This document shows, piece by piece, positions 43,938-53,230 of a DNA stretch of 64,000 nucleotides (the stretch's first letter is position 1; every line of letters starts with the position of its first letter). Source of the stretch: Anaerolinea thermolimosa (lineage in GTDB: Bacteria > Chloroflexota > Anaerolineae > Anaerolineales > Anaerolineaceae); contig NZ_DF967966.1 in NCBI RefSeq assembly GCF_001050195.2, forward strand, positions 333,411 to 397,410, in the 5' to 3' direction. The notes beneath the pieces were generated by a model. The model was not told the origin of the DNA, ran no database searches, and saw nothing but the letters and a program-made list of their open reading frames with translations. The position numbers were made by a program, and so were the translations under genes.

Positions 43938-46318
43938 TCTTCCTGATCATCCTCCATGGCAGGGTTTGCTTCGAGATCGAGGCCGAGATCTTCTCGATAG
44001 GGCAGGCGGACAACGGGCGGAAAGCCGCGCTCTCCCTCCACCAGGGCATGGCGCTGTACCAGCATGGCGTAAAGCCCCCACGAAAGCGGCACCAGCAGGC
44101 TGTCGGCTTCGAGAGCGCGGTCGCTGTCGCGCAGGGTGAGGTAGTCGTCGTAGAGCGACTCTGGGAGAACTTCGGTGCTGTCGAAGAGGCGATCGAACTG
44201 CGCGGCCAGGGTCTGGTTCGAGCGAAAAGGTTGCAGAGAATCCAGAAAAATGCGCTGAAATTCCTGTGCCGCGCGCCGGTACTCTTTCTGCCAGGCGTCG
44301 AGCACTGCTCCAGTGTATATGGCATCCAGCCACCGGGGCAGAGAGCGTTCATCCAGCACCACACCTTTCCCGTGAGAGGCGGCAAAGTGTTCTTCCAGCA
44401 CTTCCAGGGTATGAGTGACCTGTTCAATAGGGCGGTAAACACGGCGGAAGACCTCGTCCGCGCCGCGAAAGACGTACACGGGCGCCAGTTCCCGCCTGCC
44501 GAGGCGGTTGATGCGCCCGATGCGCTGCAGCAGGGCTTCCAGCGGAGCGGGGTCAGAAAAAAGCACATCCAGATCAAGGTTCAGGCTCACTTCCACTACC
44601 TGGGTGGCAACCAGCACCAGCGGGCGATGATCCGTCGGGTTCAGCCCTGCCGCCTGAAGCATCTCGCGTTCTTTGCGGGCGCGGTCGTGGCCGGTAAAGC
44701 GTCCGTGAAGCAGGAAAAAGGGAATTTCAGGGGGAAGGTGGTCACGCATCCACAGCCATACCTGCTGGGCGCGTCGGACTGTGTTGCATACTACCAGCAC
44801 CCGCCGCCCTTGGCGGGCTTCTTCAAGGGCCTGATTCAGGTTTTTCTCGTCCAGCAAATCACCATCGGCCAGAAAGAGGCGATGGCGGCGCAACCCCGCC
44901 AGCAAGCGCCGGGAAGCATGGATGGAAGTGACCTGCCCCAGGGTGTCTTCCAGGGCGGCGCGGAGAGGGGCAGGCAAAGTTGCCGACATGACCAGAAAAC
45001 GCGCCCCGCAGGTACGTGCCAGGAACCCCATCGTAGATACAATCATCGCCAGCCGATCCGGTTCGTAGGCGTGAATCTCGTCAAAGACAAATGCGGCTTC
45101 GGTAAAATCGCTCAGCAGGGCCTCGTGGCCTTTGAGCTGAAAGGCGGCTTTGAGCAGTTGATAGGGGCTGAAGACACGCACCGGGTAGTAGGCCAGCCCG
45201 GAGCGGTTATGAAGCAACTGGGCCAGTTTTGCCGCTTCTTCGGGAGCGTAAGATTGTTCCATCAGTCGCTGGAACTGCGCCATGGTGCTGCGCCCGTGCA
45301 AAAGCCCAACCTGTTCGGGAAAGATACGCGTGAGCCGGTCGTACATGGCGTTCATGCTGGCTTGATAGGGCAGGGTGTAAAACAGGCGCGGCAGACGCTG
45401 ATTTACCGCCCACAGAAGAGCGGCTTCGGTCTTGCCGGTGCCGGTGGGCGCCAGCAGCATGGCGTGTCCACCGACACTGGCAGCAGTACGCTGGTGTGCG
45501 TATAGACGACGGCGGGATAACCCCAGCGTTTGTAAGATGGCATTCGCTTCCAGGCGCGGGTCGGGTAAAGCCCCCCAGCCTGCCGAAGCCAGATGGTCGG
45601 ACTGCAAAACCAGCCCGCGCAGGAAAATGCCCAAACGCAGGTTTTCTGCAGAGGGGGGAGTTTCCTCCCACTCACGCAGGTAGCGTTCCATGCGGTGCAA
45701 ATGACGGCGAATCGCCTGCGGGGTCAATCCGTTCAAGGCCTGTTCCAGCGGCGGCAAGACAGGGCAGGTGACCCCCAGAGGGCGCATCTCCAGCGCATCC
45801 ACCCAGTGTTCGGCACAGGTTGCGATCCAGCGGTAGAGCGCGGTGGCATCCTCGCGGGTAATTTCCTTCAGCATGAAAGTCAGCGGGTCGAGATCGGGAT
45901 CATGCTCATCCAGATAATCTTCAATGTCATCAAAGTCCTTGTGGTGGGTGGCAATGGCTGCTGCCAGAAAGGTCGATTCTTCGCGGGAGAGGTCGGCGGT
46001 GACCCAATCTACAAATGCCAGAGAGAGCACCTCATGGCGGAACGGCCAGCGGCGCTCTTTGCCGCGCAAGAGGCGCTGAAAGCCCTGCGCGGCCTTGCCC
46101 CAGTCGTGCAGGAAAACCGTCCAGAAAAGCAAATGCCACAGGCGTGGTTGCCCGCTGAGAGCGGGCAGGTCGGGGCGCTGATGCGCCAGTTCGCTCAGAC
46201 GCATCAGCGCCTCCCAGGTGTGCTCTGCCAGCGTCTGCGCCTTTCGGTGAGCCGCCACCGGGCTTTTTGCCCACAGGTGGGCTAAGCCTTCGGGAACACG
46301 GGGCATATTCATGGTCAT
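43934..46318 (-). CDS. cas3: Cas3 HD nuclease-helicase
   Basis: 794 residues. Degrades Cascade-bound DNA from the nicked non-target strand. The N-terminal HD nuclease keeps His33, FLHDWGK (71-75), the later HEVLS and ATHHKD. The superfamily-2 helicase has motif I APTGTGKTEA (near 292), motif II FDEIHAYEPD (near 411), SATLPAPL, and motif VI QRIGRINR (near 599). All signature residues look intact. ATG 46318 overlaps the cas5 stop (ATGA). A longer open frame upstream lies within cas5 and is not used. Confidence 0.95.
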   Translation of the reverse strand: MTMNMPRVPEGLAHLWAKSPVAAHRKAQTLAEHTWEALMRLSELAHQRPDLPALSGQPRLWHLLFWTVFLHDWGKAAQGFQRLLRGKERRWPFRHEVLSLAFVDWVTADLSREESTFLAAAIATHHKDFDDIEDYLDEHDPDLDPLTFMLKEITREDATALYRWIATCAEHWVDALEMRPLGVTCPVLPPLEQALNGLTPQAIRRHLHRMERYLREWEETPPSAENLRLGIFLRGLVLQSDHLASAGWGALPDPRLEANAILQTLGLSRRRLYAHQRTAASVGGHAMLLAPTGTGKTEAALLWAVNQRLPRLFYTLPYQASMNAMYDRLTRIFPEQVGLLHGRSTMAQFQRLMEQSYAPEEAAKLAQLLHNRSGLAYYPVRVFSPYQLLKAAFQLKGHEALLSDFTEAAFVFDEIHAYEPDRLAMIVSTMGFLARTCGARFLVMSATLPAPLRAALEDTLGQVTSIHASRRLLAGLRRHRLFLADGDLLDEKNLNQALEEARQGRRVLVVCNTVRRAQQVWLWMRDHLPPEIPFFLLHGRFTGHDRARKEREMLQAAGLNPTDHRPLVLVATQVVEVSLNLDLDVLFSDPAPLEALLQRIGRINRLGRRELAPVYVFRGADEVFRRVYRPIEQVTHTLEVLEEHFAASHGKGVVLDERSLPRWLDAIYTGAVLDAWQKEYRRAAQEFQRIFLDSLQPFRSNQTLAAQFDRLFDSTEVLPESLYDDYLTLRDSDRALEADSLLVPLSWGLYAMLVQRHALVEGERGFPPVVRLPYREDLGLDLEANPAMEDDQEE

Positions 46319-47034
46319 ACCCACGAAAGCCACACCACTCCGGGATAATCTCCATCCACCGCCGGTTCGCTGGGATCTGCCCACCAGGGCTCAAGCGCAG
46401 GCTGACCCGTGTAGCGGGTGAACTCACGCGTGCGCACACGGCGGTGCAGGACAACATAACGCTCAAAAGCCGGGTAGCGGCGGTTATGATAATCCAGCCA
46501 GCGGGGCATCAACACGGCCTGCCCGGCAGCCGTGTAGGCCGCGTAGTCATAGGGCAGAAGGGTGCGCTCCAGCACCACCTGATCGGCGGGCTGAAGCTCT
46601 ACCACCTCCACCCTGCGGTAGGTAAATAAGTCCTGCGAGCGGCCAAGGCAAACCGCATAACGCGGGTGACAGAACGCCTCCAGCCATTCGGGGCGATTGA
46701 GGTAGAGGGTGAGGCGCGGAAAATAGAGAATCTCGCGCTGGAAGGGGTTGGGGTTGCCCTCCAATGCCTTTGGCAGGGATTTGTCGCCGGGCATCTTGCC
46801 GGTGGCAGGGGTGAGCAGGTAAGTGGTCTCAATATCCGCCTGTTTGCGGCGGAACTCGAAACGCACGGCAAAACGCACACCCTGTGGATCGAACCACTCG
46901 CCCAGGGCGCTGGCGACGTGCCCGTAGAGCGTGGCAGGCGGGGGCATCTCGAAAGTAGGCTGAACGCCCATCATGAAGTGGGGGTAACGGAAAGAGGCGG
47001 TCAGCCCTTCGGCAACAATTTTGAGTGCGCGCAT
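46315..47034 (-). CDS. cas5: Cas5 subunit of type I-B Cascade
   Basis: 239 residues. The RAMP N-terminus VAEGLTASFRYPHFMMGVQP is the Cas5b/Cas5t signature, followed by PPPATLYGHVASALGEWF. Cas5 caps the crRNA 5' handle in Cascade. ATG 47034 lies 14 bases after the cas7 stop with GGAGGGTGC upstream. The frame is open 35 codons further but that part overlaps cas7. Confidence 0.93.
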   Translation of the reverse strand: MRALKIVAEGLTASFRYPHFMMGVQPTFEMPPPATLYGHVASALGEWFDPQGVRFAVRFEFRRKQADIETTYLLTPATGKMPGDKSLPKALEGNPNPFQREILYFPRLTLYLNRPEWLEAFCHPRYAVCLGRSQDLFTYRRVEVVELQPADQVVLERTLLPYDYAAYTAAGQAVLMPRWLDYHNRRYPAFERYVVLHRRVRTREFTRYTGQPALEPWWADPSEPAVDGDYPGVVWLSWV

Positions 47035-47048
47035 GGTGCACCCTCCGT

Positions 47049-48128
47049 TTACTGCATCCAGTCCGGGTGCGCCTCCAACTCCTGTGCCAGCCGCTGGCAG
47101 GCTTCGCGCGGATGGATGAGGTGAATGCGATCCTTCCAATGGGCCAGCAAACCGCCTTCGCCCAGAGCGGCTTCCAGCTTCTCGCGCTCGGCGTCGAGAT
47201 AGCCGCGCACCCAGCCCATGTACACATCGGAAAGTATATCCTCGCGGTTGACATCCAGAGCTTCTTGCAGGGCAGGCAGGTTAAGCACCGGGCGTTCTCC
47301 CTGGGCCCCGATGATGTGCCCGAAAATGTGGTTGCCGCCGCGGGTGACCGCCAGTACAAGAATATCGGGGCTGACATCGGTATAGTGCAAAGCCTGTTTG
47401 GCGCCGCCGCCCAGTTCTGCCAGCCCTTCCAGCAACGCATGAACACGGGTAAGCCGTTCCTTGAGCGGCAGGCGGTAGGCTTTGTCCTTTGCCAGATGCT
47501 CCAGTGCCATTTCACGCGCCAGTTTGAGGCGTGTCTCATCCAGGTTGAGGTAGCCGGTGCGCTCGGCGTAGGTAAAGGTACCGGCGGCGTGCAAATCAAG
47601 CGAAAGAAGCCCCTGCAGGGTGGCGCGGTAGAACTGATGCCCGTGCGGGACGGGGTTGCCTTCCTGGCGCGACATGGTGCCAAAATCCTCTACCAGGCGC
47701 ACCGGCGCAATGGAAACCAGCGTGCTGACGCGGAAGGGCGAGACGCGGGTCACGGTTTCGGCAGTGAGGGTGCCCTCGGCTACCAGACCGCTGGATTCGC
47801 GAGCATTAGCGGCTTCGGTTTTCTTCGAGGGGGCGCGCATGTAGCCGAACAGATCATCATCCCAGTAGAGAATGGGGTTGGCGTCGGTGTAGGCGATCTT
47901 GGATTCGCGGAAGACCGGCGCGGCTTTCCAGCCCCAGTTGCCCTGCTCCAGTGTGGTGCGCAGCCAGTAGCGAAAGGCCTGGGCAGAAACATAGGGATAA
48001 TTCCCCTCGCGGGTGGGGATGTGCTTCACCCCGACCACATTTTCAGTCATACTCCCGGGCATGTTACCCAGGTTGTTCAACGCAGACGCGGGAGCGTCAA
48101 TCAAGAGTAAACCGGTGACAAAAGACAT
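47049..48128 (-). CDS. cas7: Cas7 (Cst2/DevR) backbone subunit of type I-B Cascade
   Basis: 359 residues. The DevR/Cst2 signature VTGLLLIDAPASALNNLG and a thumb-like VVGVKHIPTREGNYPYVSAQ identify the I-B backbone that lines crRNA. RAMP glycines occur in RGGNHIFGHIIGAQGERP. Several copies form the Cascade filament. AAGGAGGG lies four bases before ATG 48128. It follows cas8 by 21 bases. Confidence 0.93.
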   Translation of the reverse strand: MSFVTGLLLIDAPASALNNLGNMPGSMTENVVGVKHIPTREGNYPYVSAQAFRYWLRTTLEQGNWGWKAAPVFRESKIAYTDANPILYWDDDLFGYMRAPSKKTEAANARESSGLVAEGTLTAETVTRVSPFRVSTLVSIAPVRLVEDFGTMSRQEGNPVPHGHQFYRATLQGLLSLDLHAAGTFTYAERTGYLNLDETRLKLAREMALEHLAKDKAYRLPLKERLTRVHALLEGLAELGGGAKQALHYTDVSPDILVLAVTRGGNHIFGHIIGAQGERPVLNLPALQEALDVNREDILSDVYMGWVRGYLDAEREKLEAALGEGGLLAHWKDRIHLIHPREACQRLAQELEAHPDWMQ

Positions 48129-48149
48129 GGATCCCTCCTTGAGATGACA

Positions 48150-49619
48150 TTACAGGTTTTCTTCTTCGGGTGCGGCTTCGGGCAGTTCTTCGGCATGTGC
48201 CTGGAGCCAGCCTTTCTGATACAACTGTTCGAGCAGACGGATGAGCACCAGGTCGCGTCCAAGGCGCCAATCGCTGTTGGGGATGCCCTCGGACTGCTCG
48301 AAAATGGCCAGGAACTGATCGAGGTTGATCAGCGGCTTGCGCCCTGCACGTACCTCGGCGGCAGAAGCGCGGATAAGCACTGCGCGCAGTTCGCCATAAT
48401 TGCGCGCCATCCAGAAGCCGTTGAACACGCTGCGATCATTGCGGTCAAGAATGTACTGGGCAAGGGCATCGCCCAGTTCGCGAATGGATTGAACACGGGA
48501 ATCTTCCATAAGCATCACCTTCCTGAGAAAGAGCTGGGTCAGCTGCCACGAAATCAAATCAACTTCGCGGCGGGTGTCATAGGTCAACGTGGGGTCCTGT
48601 TTATCCGTTCTCTGATGGGATGGCTTGCGGAGGAAGTACAGACGGATGAAACGCGGAGCTCCCTCGGGCAGGGTAAAGAGGTCTTCATAGAGGCGGTTGT
48701 AGCGCGGGGTCTCGCCCTCTTTGCGGGTTAACTGCCAGCCGCGGGCGGTGAGCGCCTCCCAATCGGGCTTCAGCAGGTCATTATGCATCACCTCCCTCAA
48801 AAATACGCCCACCTCCAGCGGCAGGGGATAGATATCCAGCTCGGCGCCCTGCCCGCTGTTGGTAAAGTAGTAGCCGGTCAGGGTGGGCGCAAGCCTGCCG
48901 TTTTCCTTCTCCTGGCGTGTGCGCTCCTTTTCGGCTTCGAGCAGATGCTCGATCAGCACCGTGCGGGCGCGATGCGGGCTGGTATCGGGCAGTTTTTTCT
49001 CACCGCCGGCGCGTGCTGTGACCACCCCCTGTAAATTGGCTTTGAGGAAGGTTCTGGCAAAGGAAAGCAGAAGGTCGGGGTCATTGCTGTGCACCGCCAG
49101 CAGTTTGCCGCTCACCTTGGCGCACCCCATGGGGAGCATCTGGAACGCCAGCAGGCTGATGCCCGAAAGGGGAATGCCCGCCTCGCCGTAGGGATGGAAG
49201 TTAATCACATCCTCCCCGGTGAGCAGAGGCACGTGCTGGCGATAGGTGCGCCCGGGGGGTAAATTGCCATCTGGCTTGAGAACCAGCATCGTTGCCGGTA
49301 AACCGGTAAGTGGATCACGTTCCTCTCCGGCTGGCGCGGCAAAAGCGCCGGAAACAATTTCTGCATATCGGTGGCGTTTTTCGGGTTGCTTTTCAAAAGC
49401 GGGATTGGTAAACCCCGAATTGGGAAAGGCCACATTAAGGAAGGACTTCAGCGGGTCTACGATGTAGTTTTCGCGGATGTAGCGCCCCGCGTTGTGCAGG
49501 TCTTCCTCTGTCAGCAGGGTGGGGTGTTTCTTCCCGGCAAAGGCGGTCAGAGTGGCCAGCCCCACATCTAACAGAGGGTGACCGGTGTAATCAGGGGGAG
49601 AAAAAGACATTTCAGGCAT
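48150..49619 (-). CDS. cas8: Cas8 (Cst1) large subunit, type I-B Tneap
   Basis: 489 residues. The N-terminus YTGHPLLDVGLATLTAFAGK and GRYIRENYIVDPLKSFLNVA match the Cst1/Cas8b1 large subunit that recognises PAM and opens target DNA. ATG 49619 is favoured since AGAAGGGG lies six bases upstream; ATG 49625 abuts that site directly. A non-catalytic subunit, it has little motif detail to test. It is the first gene of the I-B block, 30 bases after csx15. Confidence 0.85.
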   Translation of the reverse strand: MPEMSFSPPDYTGHPLLDVGLATLTAFAGKKHPTLLTEEDLHNAGRYIRENYIVDPLKSFLNVAFPNSGFTNPAFEKQPEKRHRYAEIVSGAFAAPAGEERDPLTGLPATMLVLKPDGNLPPGRTYRQHVPLLTGEDVINFHPYGEAGIPLSGISLLAFQMLPMGCAKVSGKLLAVHSNDPDLLLSFARTFLKANLQGVVTARAGGEKKLPDTSPHRARTVLIEHLLEAEKERTRQEKENGRLAPTLTGYYFTNSGQGAELDIYPLPLEVGVFLREVMHNDLLKPDWEALTARGWQLTRKEGETPRYNRLYEDLFTLPEGAPRFIRLYFLRKPSHQRTDKQDPTLTYDTRREVDLISWQLTQLFLRKVMLMEDSRVQSIRELGDALAQYILDRNDRSVFNGFWMARNYGELRAVLIRASAAEVRAGRKPLINLDQFLAIFEQSEGIPNSDWRLGRDLVLIRLLEQLYQKGWLQAHAEELPEAAPEEENL

Positions 49620-49649
49620 AGGCATCCCCTTCTAGAAAAAAAGACAAAC

Positions 49650-50033
49650 TCATGCCCTGCGGCGGCGGGCGGCTTCGTGCTGGGATTGCAGGTTGAGCAC
49701 CTCGGCCACCTCAAAGCGCGGCGGGATGGCGCCGTTCACCGCGCGTAAACGCACACACGCCGGGAAGTAGCCCATCCTGCCGTGCAGTTCAGCGATGAGC
49801 ATTGTGGCGCTGAAGTTGAGCGAGGGCGGGTTGATCAACAGGGGGGCATGCTCCCATTCTTCCTGAGTCAGACCAGCCCGGTCTACCATGGCGCTCACCT
49901 GCGGGCCGAGGGGCTGGCCTGGCTCAATCTGGCTGTGCACCTCGATGGTGCGTTCAATGGGCGCACCGAGCAAGTTTTGCAGTTGTTCTATCTGGTCGGC
50001 AGAGAGGGGGTGCGAGAAGTTGACCAGAATCAT
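49650..50033 (-). CDS. Csx15-like CRISPR-associated protein
   Basis: 127 residues. MILVNFSHPLSADQIEQLQ, the central LLINPPSLNFSATMLIAELH and the following GRMGYFPACVRLR match my recall of the Csx15 family, a small Rossmann-like protein of type III loci that has been proposed to handle cyclic oligoadenylate (ring nuclease or sponge). That activity is family-level proposal, not shown here. The start overlaps the stop of the CARF nuclease (ATGA), so the two are made together, as expected for an effector and its off-switch. Confidence 0.65.
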   Translation of the reverse strand: MILVNFSHPLSADQIEQLQNLLGAPIERTIEVHSQIEPGQPLGPQVSAMVDRAGLTQEEWEHAPLLINPPSLNFSATMLIAELHGRMGYFPACVRLRAVNGAIPPRFEVAEVLNLQSQHEAARRRRA

Positions 50034-50950
50034 CGCTTTGGCTCCTGATGGGTGGGCAGAATTTCCGATACGGTTTGAAACAAACGGTTTTGGTCCTTCT
50101 GGCTGAGGGGTTTGCCGGGATAGTACTCCTTCAATTCGATGACCCTCACCCGCAGGGCGGTTGCCAGCGCTTTGTAACGCTCCTCCATCGAGGCCTGGGT
50201 CACCATGAAGCGCGCGGCATAGGTGCCCAGGTACTCGCGGGCCGCCATGGTGGTGAGCTGATCTATGGCGTGCTTATCGCTCCCCGTACCGCCGGTCTTG
50301 ATTTCGAAGACGCCCACATGATTACCGCAGCGCACCAGCAGGTCGATTTCTACCTGATCTTTCACCCCGTCGGGCACCACACTCTGTTTGATCTCATCTA
50401 CATGCGGCTTCAGGGCTTTCGCAACGGCATCTTCCAGCGGCTTTCCGTCAGTTTCCTTGGTATTGTAATGATATCCATCCAGGTGGGCTTTGAGGTAATC
50501 ATCCAGGGTGATCAGTGCGGGCAGTTCGCGGGGGTAGCCCTCTTCGAGGTGCAGTTCACGTTGTTCGTCGAAACGATAGCGGTAGAGTGTGCTCTTTTGA
50601 TCGCGCCCGCGCGGCCCTTCGGTCTGGTAATAGACCACCGGGTAGCGGCGCTGGCGCGCCAGTTCGAACGCCGCCAGCATCATCGGTTTGGTGCCGCCGG
50701 TCACGTTGACCACCACTTCATCTTCAGGCTCACCCATCTCGCGGTAAAGCGCTTCCAGGATGCGGGAAATATGGTAGCCGTCACCCACCGAAAACAGGCG
50801 GGTGTTGCCCATCAATCCGGCGAGGCGTCTGGCACTCTTCTTCGAGGCTTCCAGCGAGGTGTGGGCGATGAAGGTCTGCGCCGGGTTGTGGTAGCGCGCC
50901 GGCAGCAGGTTGGGGATGGGCTGTTCACCAGCAAGGCAGAGAAGAATCAT
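50030..50950 (-). CDS. Card1/Can2-like CARF nuclease (DUF1887)
   Basis: 306 residues. The N-terminal CARF domain has LCLAGEQPIPNLLPARY and the cyclic-oligoadenylate-binding VNVTGGTKPMML at 81-92. The C-terminal PD-(D/E)xK nuclease has EDAVAKAL (~173-180), VEIDLLV (Asp203) and VFEIKTG (Glu216, Lys218), all conserved. Relatives are switched on by cyclic tetra-adenylate and cut single-stranded or nicked DNA and RNA. It should be the nuclease arm of the adjacent III-B system. ATG 50950 has GAGGTG upstream; longer starts overlap cmr6. Confidence 0.88.
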   Translation of the reverse strand: MILLCLAGEQPIPNLLPARYHNPAQTFIAHTSLEASKKSARRLAGLMGNTRLFSVGDGYHISRILEALYREMGEPEDEVVVNVTGGTKPMMLAAFELARQRRYPVVYYQTEGPRGRDQKSTLYRYRFDEQRELHLEEGYPRELPALITLDDYLKAHLDGYHYNTKETDGKPLEDAVAKALKPHVDEIKQSVVPDGVKDQVEIDLLVRCGNHVGVFEIKTGGTGSDKHAIDQLTTMAAREYLGTYAARFMVTQASMEERYKALATALRVRVIELKEYYPGKPLSQKDQNRLFQTVSEILPTHQEPKR

Positions 50951-50957
50951 GGGCACC

Positions 50958-51899
50958 TCATTGGAAATAACCATAACCCGCGCTGGTCTTGGCACCGGCG
51001 CCCAGGTTGCGCAGGCCATTCTTCAACCAGGTACAGGCCTGTTCCAGCAAATCCGCCCGGGAAGCGCCGCGCCGCCATGCCATGGCGAAAGCAAATTCCT
51101 TATCTTTGGGCACCGCCAGGAAGGTGATGGGGTTGGGGTTATGCCAGTCGCCGGGGGAGTCTTTGCCCTGGTAATAGGGAGCGTAATGCGGGTTCATGAT
51201 ATCGATATCCAGCGGGAACGCTGAGGTGGGGATGGCGTCAAAGAACACCGCCCCGCCCGCCTGCTCCAGCGTGCCAAATACCAGACGCATAGTCTTTGCC
51301 AGTTCCTTTGCCTCGGGCGAGGGCTTAAATCGCTCAAAGGCTTTGTCAAACTCTTTATCTTCTCTGGAAAGCGTCTGGTCAAGGTCATTCAACTTCCCTT
51401 CGCTAAGGGACAGGAGTGAAGCCAGTTCAAACAGCGCCCAGGTGCGGGCAATGCCCTTGACACTGCTGGCAGGCAGGTAAGGAAAGCCGTAGCGGTGAAA
51501 GCCAAAGCCAATTTCCAGCGCGGTTTTACGTCCCAGCCCGGGGATGAAGCGCCAGTCGGTCTTGAGGGTGAAGGTTTGAGCGCGGCAGGCTTGCGTCAGG
51601 GCCTGCCAGCGGGCAAAAGCTGCTTTGAGCGCGGCCGGGTCGGGGGCGCTCCGGGCTTTCTTCAGCGCCTGTTCACGCCAGGCCGACTTTTCTCTATCTC
51701 CGGCTTTACTCATGTCCGGCGCAAAGCGTTCGAAGACCAGCCCGGGGTTGCTGGCCGGAACTTTTGTGAAGACATCCACCACCTCTTTCGGCAACGGATA
51801 TACCGGTGCTGTCGAGGAAGCAGGGGGGCCGCCTTTACCCTGCTGCCCGCCGGAGCGGTTGGGGGGAGTGCCATGTTTTTGAGGAATATTCGGGCTCAT
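50958..51899 (-). CDS. cmr6: Cmr6 subunit of type III-B complex
   Basis: 313 residues. A disordered, Pro/Gln/Gly-rich start, then a RAMP core with FIPGLGRKTALEIGFGFHRY, the PYLPASSVKGIARTW motif and the glycine loop LGAGAKTSAGYGYF at the end. Cmr6 closes the complex at the crRNA 3' side. GGAG within the end of cmr5 precedes the ATG. It lies four bases from cmr5 and eight bases ahead of the CARF nuclease start. Confidence 0.92.
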   Translation of the reverse strand: MSPNIPQKHGTPPNRSGGQQGKGGPPASSTAPVYPLPKEVVDVFTKVPASNPGLVFERFAPDMSKAGDREKSAWREQALKKARSAPDPAALKAAFARWQALTQACRAQTFTLKTDWRFIPGLGRKTALEIGFGFHRYGFPYLPASSVKGIARTWALFELASLLSLSEGKLNDLDQTLSREDKEFDKAFERFKPSPEAKELAKTMRLVFGTLEQAGGAVFFDAIPTSAFPLDIDIMNPHYAPYYQGKDSPGDWHNPNPITFLAVPKDKEFAFAMAWRRGASRADLLEQACTWLKNGLRNLGAGAKTSAGYGYFQ

Positions 51900-51902
51900 G
51901 GC

Positions 51903-52292
51903 TTACTCCTTTGTAGAATCAGGTAGTTCAGCCTCGGCAAAGCGTTTGTACCAGTTGAGGTACGCCAGGGCTTCAGCCGTTGCCTGGCGGTAGTGCAAAC
52001 TGCTGGCCGTGGTGGCAATCCATTCCAGCAGGTCGCGGTTCTCGTCGATGTGCAACTGCTTTTTCAACCAGCCCGAAAGATCGTTGTATAAAGTCAGATG
52101 ATGCACTTCTTTTTTGGCTTTCCAGAAGGCTAAAGTTTGCCCCAGGCCGTTGCTCTGAATGCTGGCAGGGGCATTGCGGGCAAGGCTCTTCAAGTCCTTA
52201 ACTCCCTTCTGCCTGGCTCTGGATATCGCATCATAAGCATGACTGGCGCGTTTCTGCTCCAGCGAGCGTTGTTCAGTTACTGTCTCAGCCAT
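51903..52292 (-). CDS. cmr5: Cmr5 small helical subunit
   Basis: 129 residues, all helical. RSLEQKRASHAYDAISRARQ, ARNAPASIQSNGLGQTLAFW and LHYRQATAEALAYLNWYKRF are the Cmr5 pattern. It lines the inner face of the complex along target RNA. ATG 52292 has GGAGG eight bases upstream, and the cmr4 stop lies just before it. Confidence 0.93.
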   Translation of the reverse strand: MAETVTEQRSLEQKRASHAYDAISRARQKGVKDLKSLARNAPASIQSNGLGQTLAFWKAKKEVHHLTLYNDLSGWLKKQLHIDENRDLLEWIATTASSLHYRQATAEALAYLNWYKRFAEAELPDSTKE

Positions 52293-52296
52293 GGTA

Positions 52297-53202
52297 TCAC
52301 CCTCCATACACTTTCACGGCTACCCAACCCTGACCGGTGGTTTCGTCGCCACCTAACTGCACGTGCCCATCCTGCAGGAAGTCGAATTCCTTCAGCACTT
52401 CGTCTGCAGGCATCTGGTCTTTGCCGTTGCGCACATCCATGGCCATCAGCGGGGCGTAAAGCAGACTGTCGGCAGGCAGGCTTTCCGCCGTCCACAGTGC
52501 CCCTTCGGCAACCGTTTTCTTCTCGGGGTCAATGCGGATGTGCGTTTGAACCTCGGTGGCGTAGAGGCAGAAATCGCGGAAGGCGTCTTCGTGAAGGATG
52601 CACAGGCGCGCGGGCAAAGTCTCGCGCCAGTACTGGAAAGCTGTCCCCTGGGGCAGGGCGTTTGCCGCCAGCCACTGGGCAATGGCATCCACTTCACTTT
52701 TCGGCCGGGCGTCGAAACTGAATTCTTCCAGCACCACTTTGCCCTCAGGTGCCACCTGAGATTTGCTTCCCACCCAGGCGGCGGTGCCTTCCGGCCCGCC
52801 CTGGGGCACATTCCAGCTAACCGACTGGCCGGCCAGTTCAGCAGAACGGCGGAAGGACTCCAGTGCATGCAGGCTGGTTACCCAGGCAAAGACCCCTGCC
52901 AGCGAACGTACCGGGAAGAGCAGAATACGTGCGTCGCCAGCGGAGATCGCCCCCGCCCAGTTTTCGCCGGTACTGCCGGCCTTACCGAAGATGGCCTCTA
53001 CCAGCGCATCATCATCATTTAATTGATGCGCCTGGCGAAACTCCGCCCGCAGGGCGCCTTTGAGGCTTGAAGCCTGCACCATGGGGTATTGCGTTACCCG
53101 TTCGCGCTGAATGGGAAGGTCTACATTGGCGCTGGCGCGCCCGGCACCCACGTGCAGAGGGGTTTCGACATAGAAGAAAAGCAAACGTCTGGCTTTAAAC
53201 AT
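52297..53202 (-). CDS. cmr4: Cmr4 backbone subunit (target RNA cutter)
   Basis: 301 residues. RAMP signature FYVETPLHVGAGRASANVDL, then PMVQASSLKGALRAEFR, and a C-terminal HVQLGGDETTGQGWV glycine loop. Cmr4 copies cut bound RNA at 6-base steps using an Asp in the thumb-side loop; an Asp lies in ASANVDLPIQRE at the expected place. GGAGG lies eight bases before ATG 53202. Confidence 0.94.
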   Translation of the reverse strand: MFKARRLLFFYVETPLHVGAGRASANVDLPIQRERVTQYPMVQASSLKGALRAEFRQAHQLNDDDALVEAIFGKAGSTGENWAGAISAGDARILLFPVRSLAGVFAWVTSLHALESFRRSAELAGQSVSWNVPQGGPEGTAAWVGSKSQVAPEGKVVLEEFSFDARPKSEVDAIAQWLAANALPQGTAFQYWRETLPARLCILHEDAFRDFCLYATEVQTHIRIDPEKKTVAEGALWTAESLPADSLLYAPLMAMDVRNGKDQMPADEVLKEFDFLQDGHVQLGGDETTGQGWVAVKVYGG

Positions 53203-53230
53203 GATCTTTTCCTCCCAAAAACGAAAGTTC

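Noticed and set aside
43928-45505. A 525-residue open frame on the + strand opposite cas3
   Set aside because: It mirrors the highly coding cas3 strand in GC-rich DNA and has no domain or ribosome site. Similar mirrors (31517-32674, 50048-51127, 47025-48110) were dropped for the same reason.
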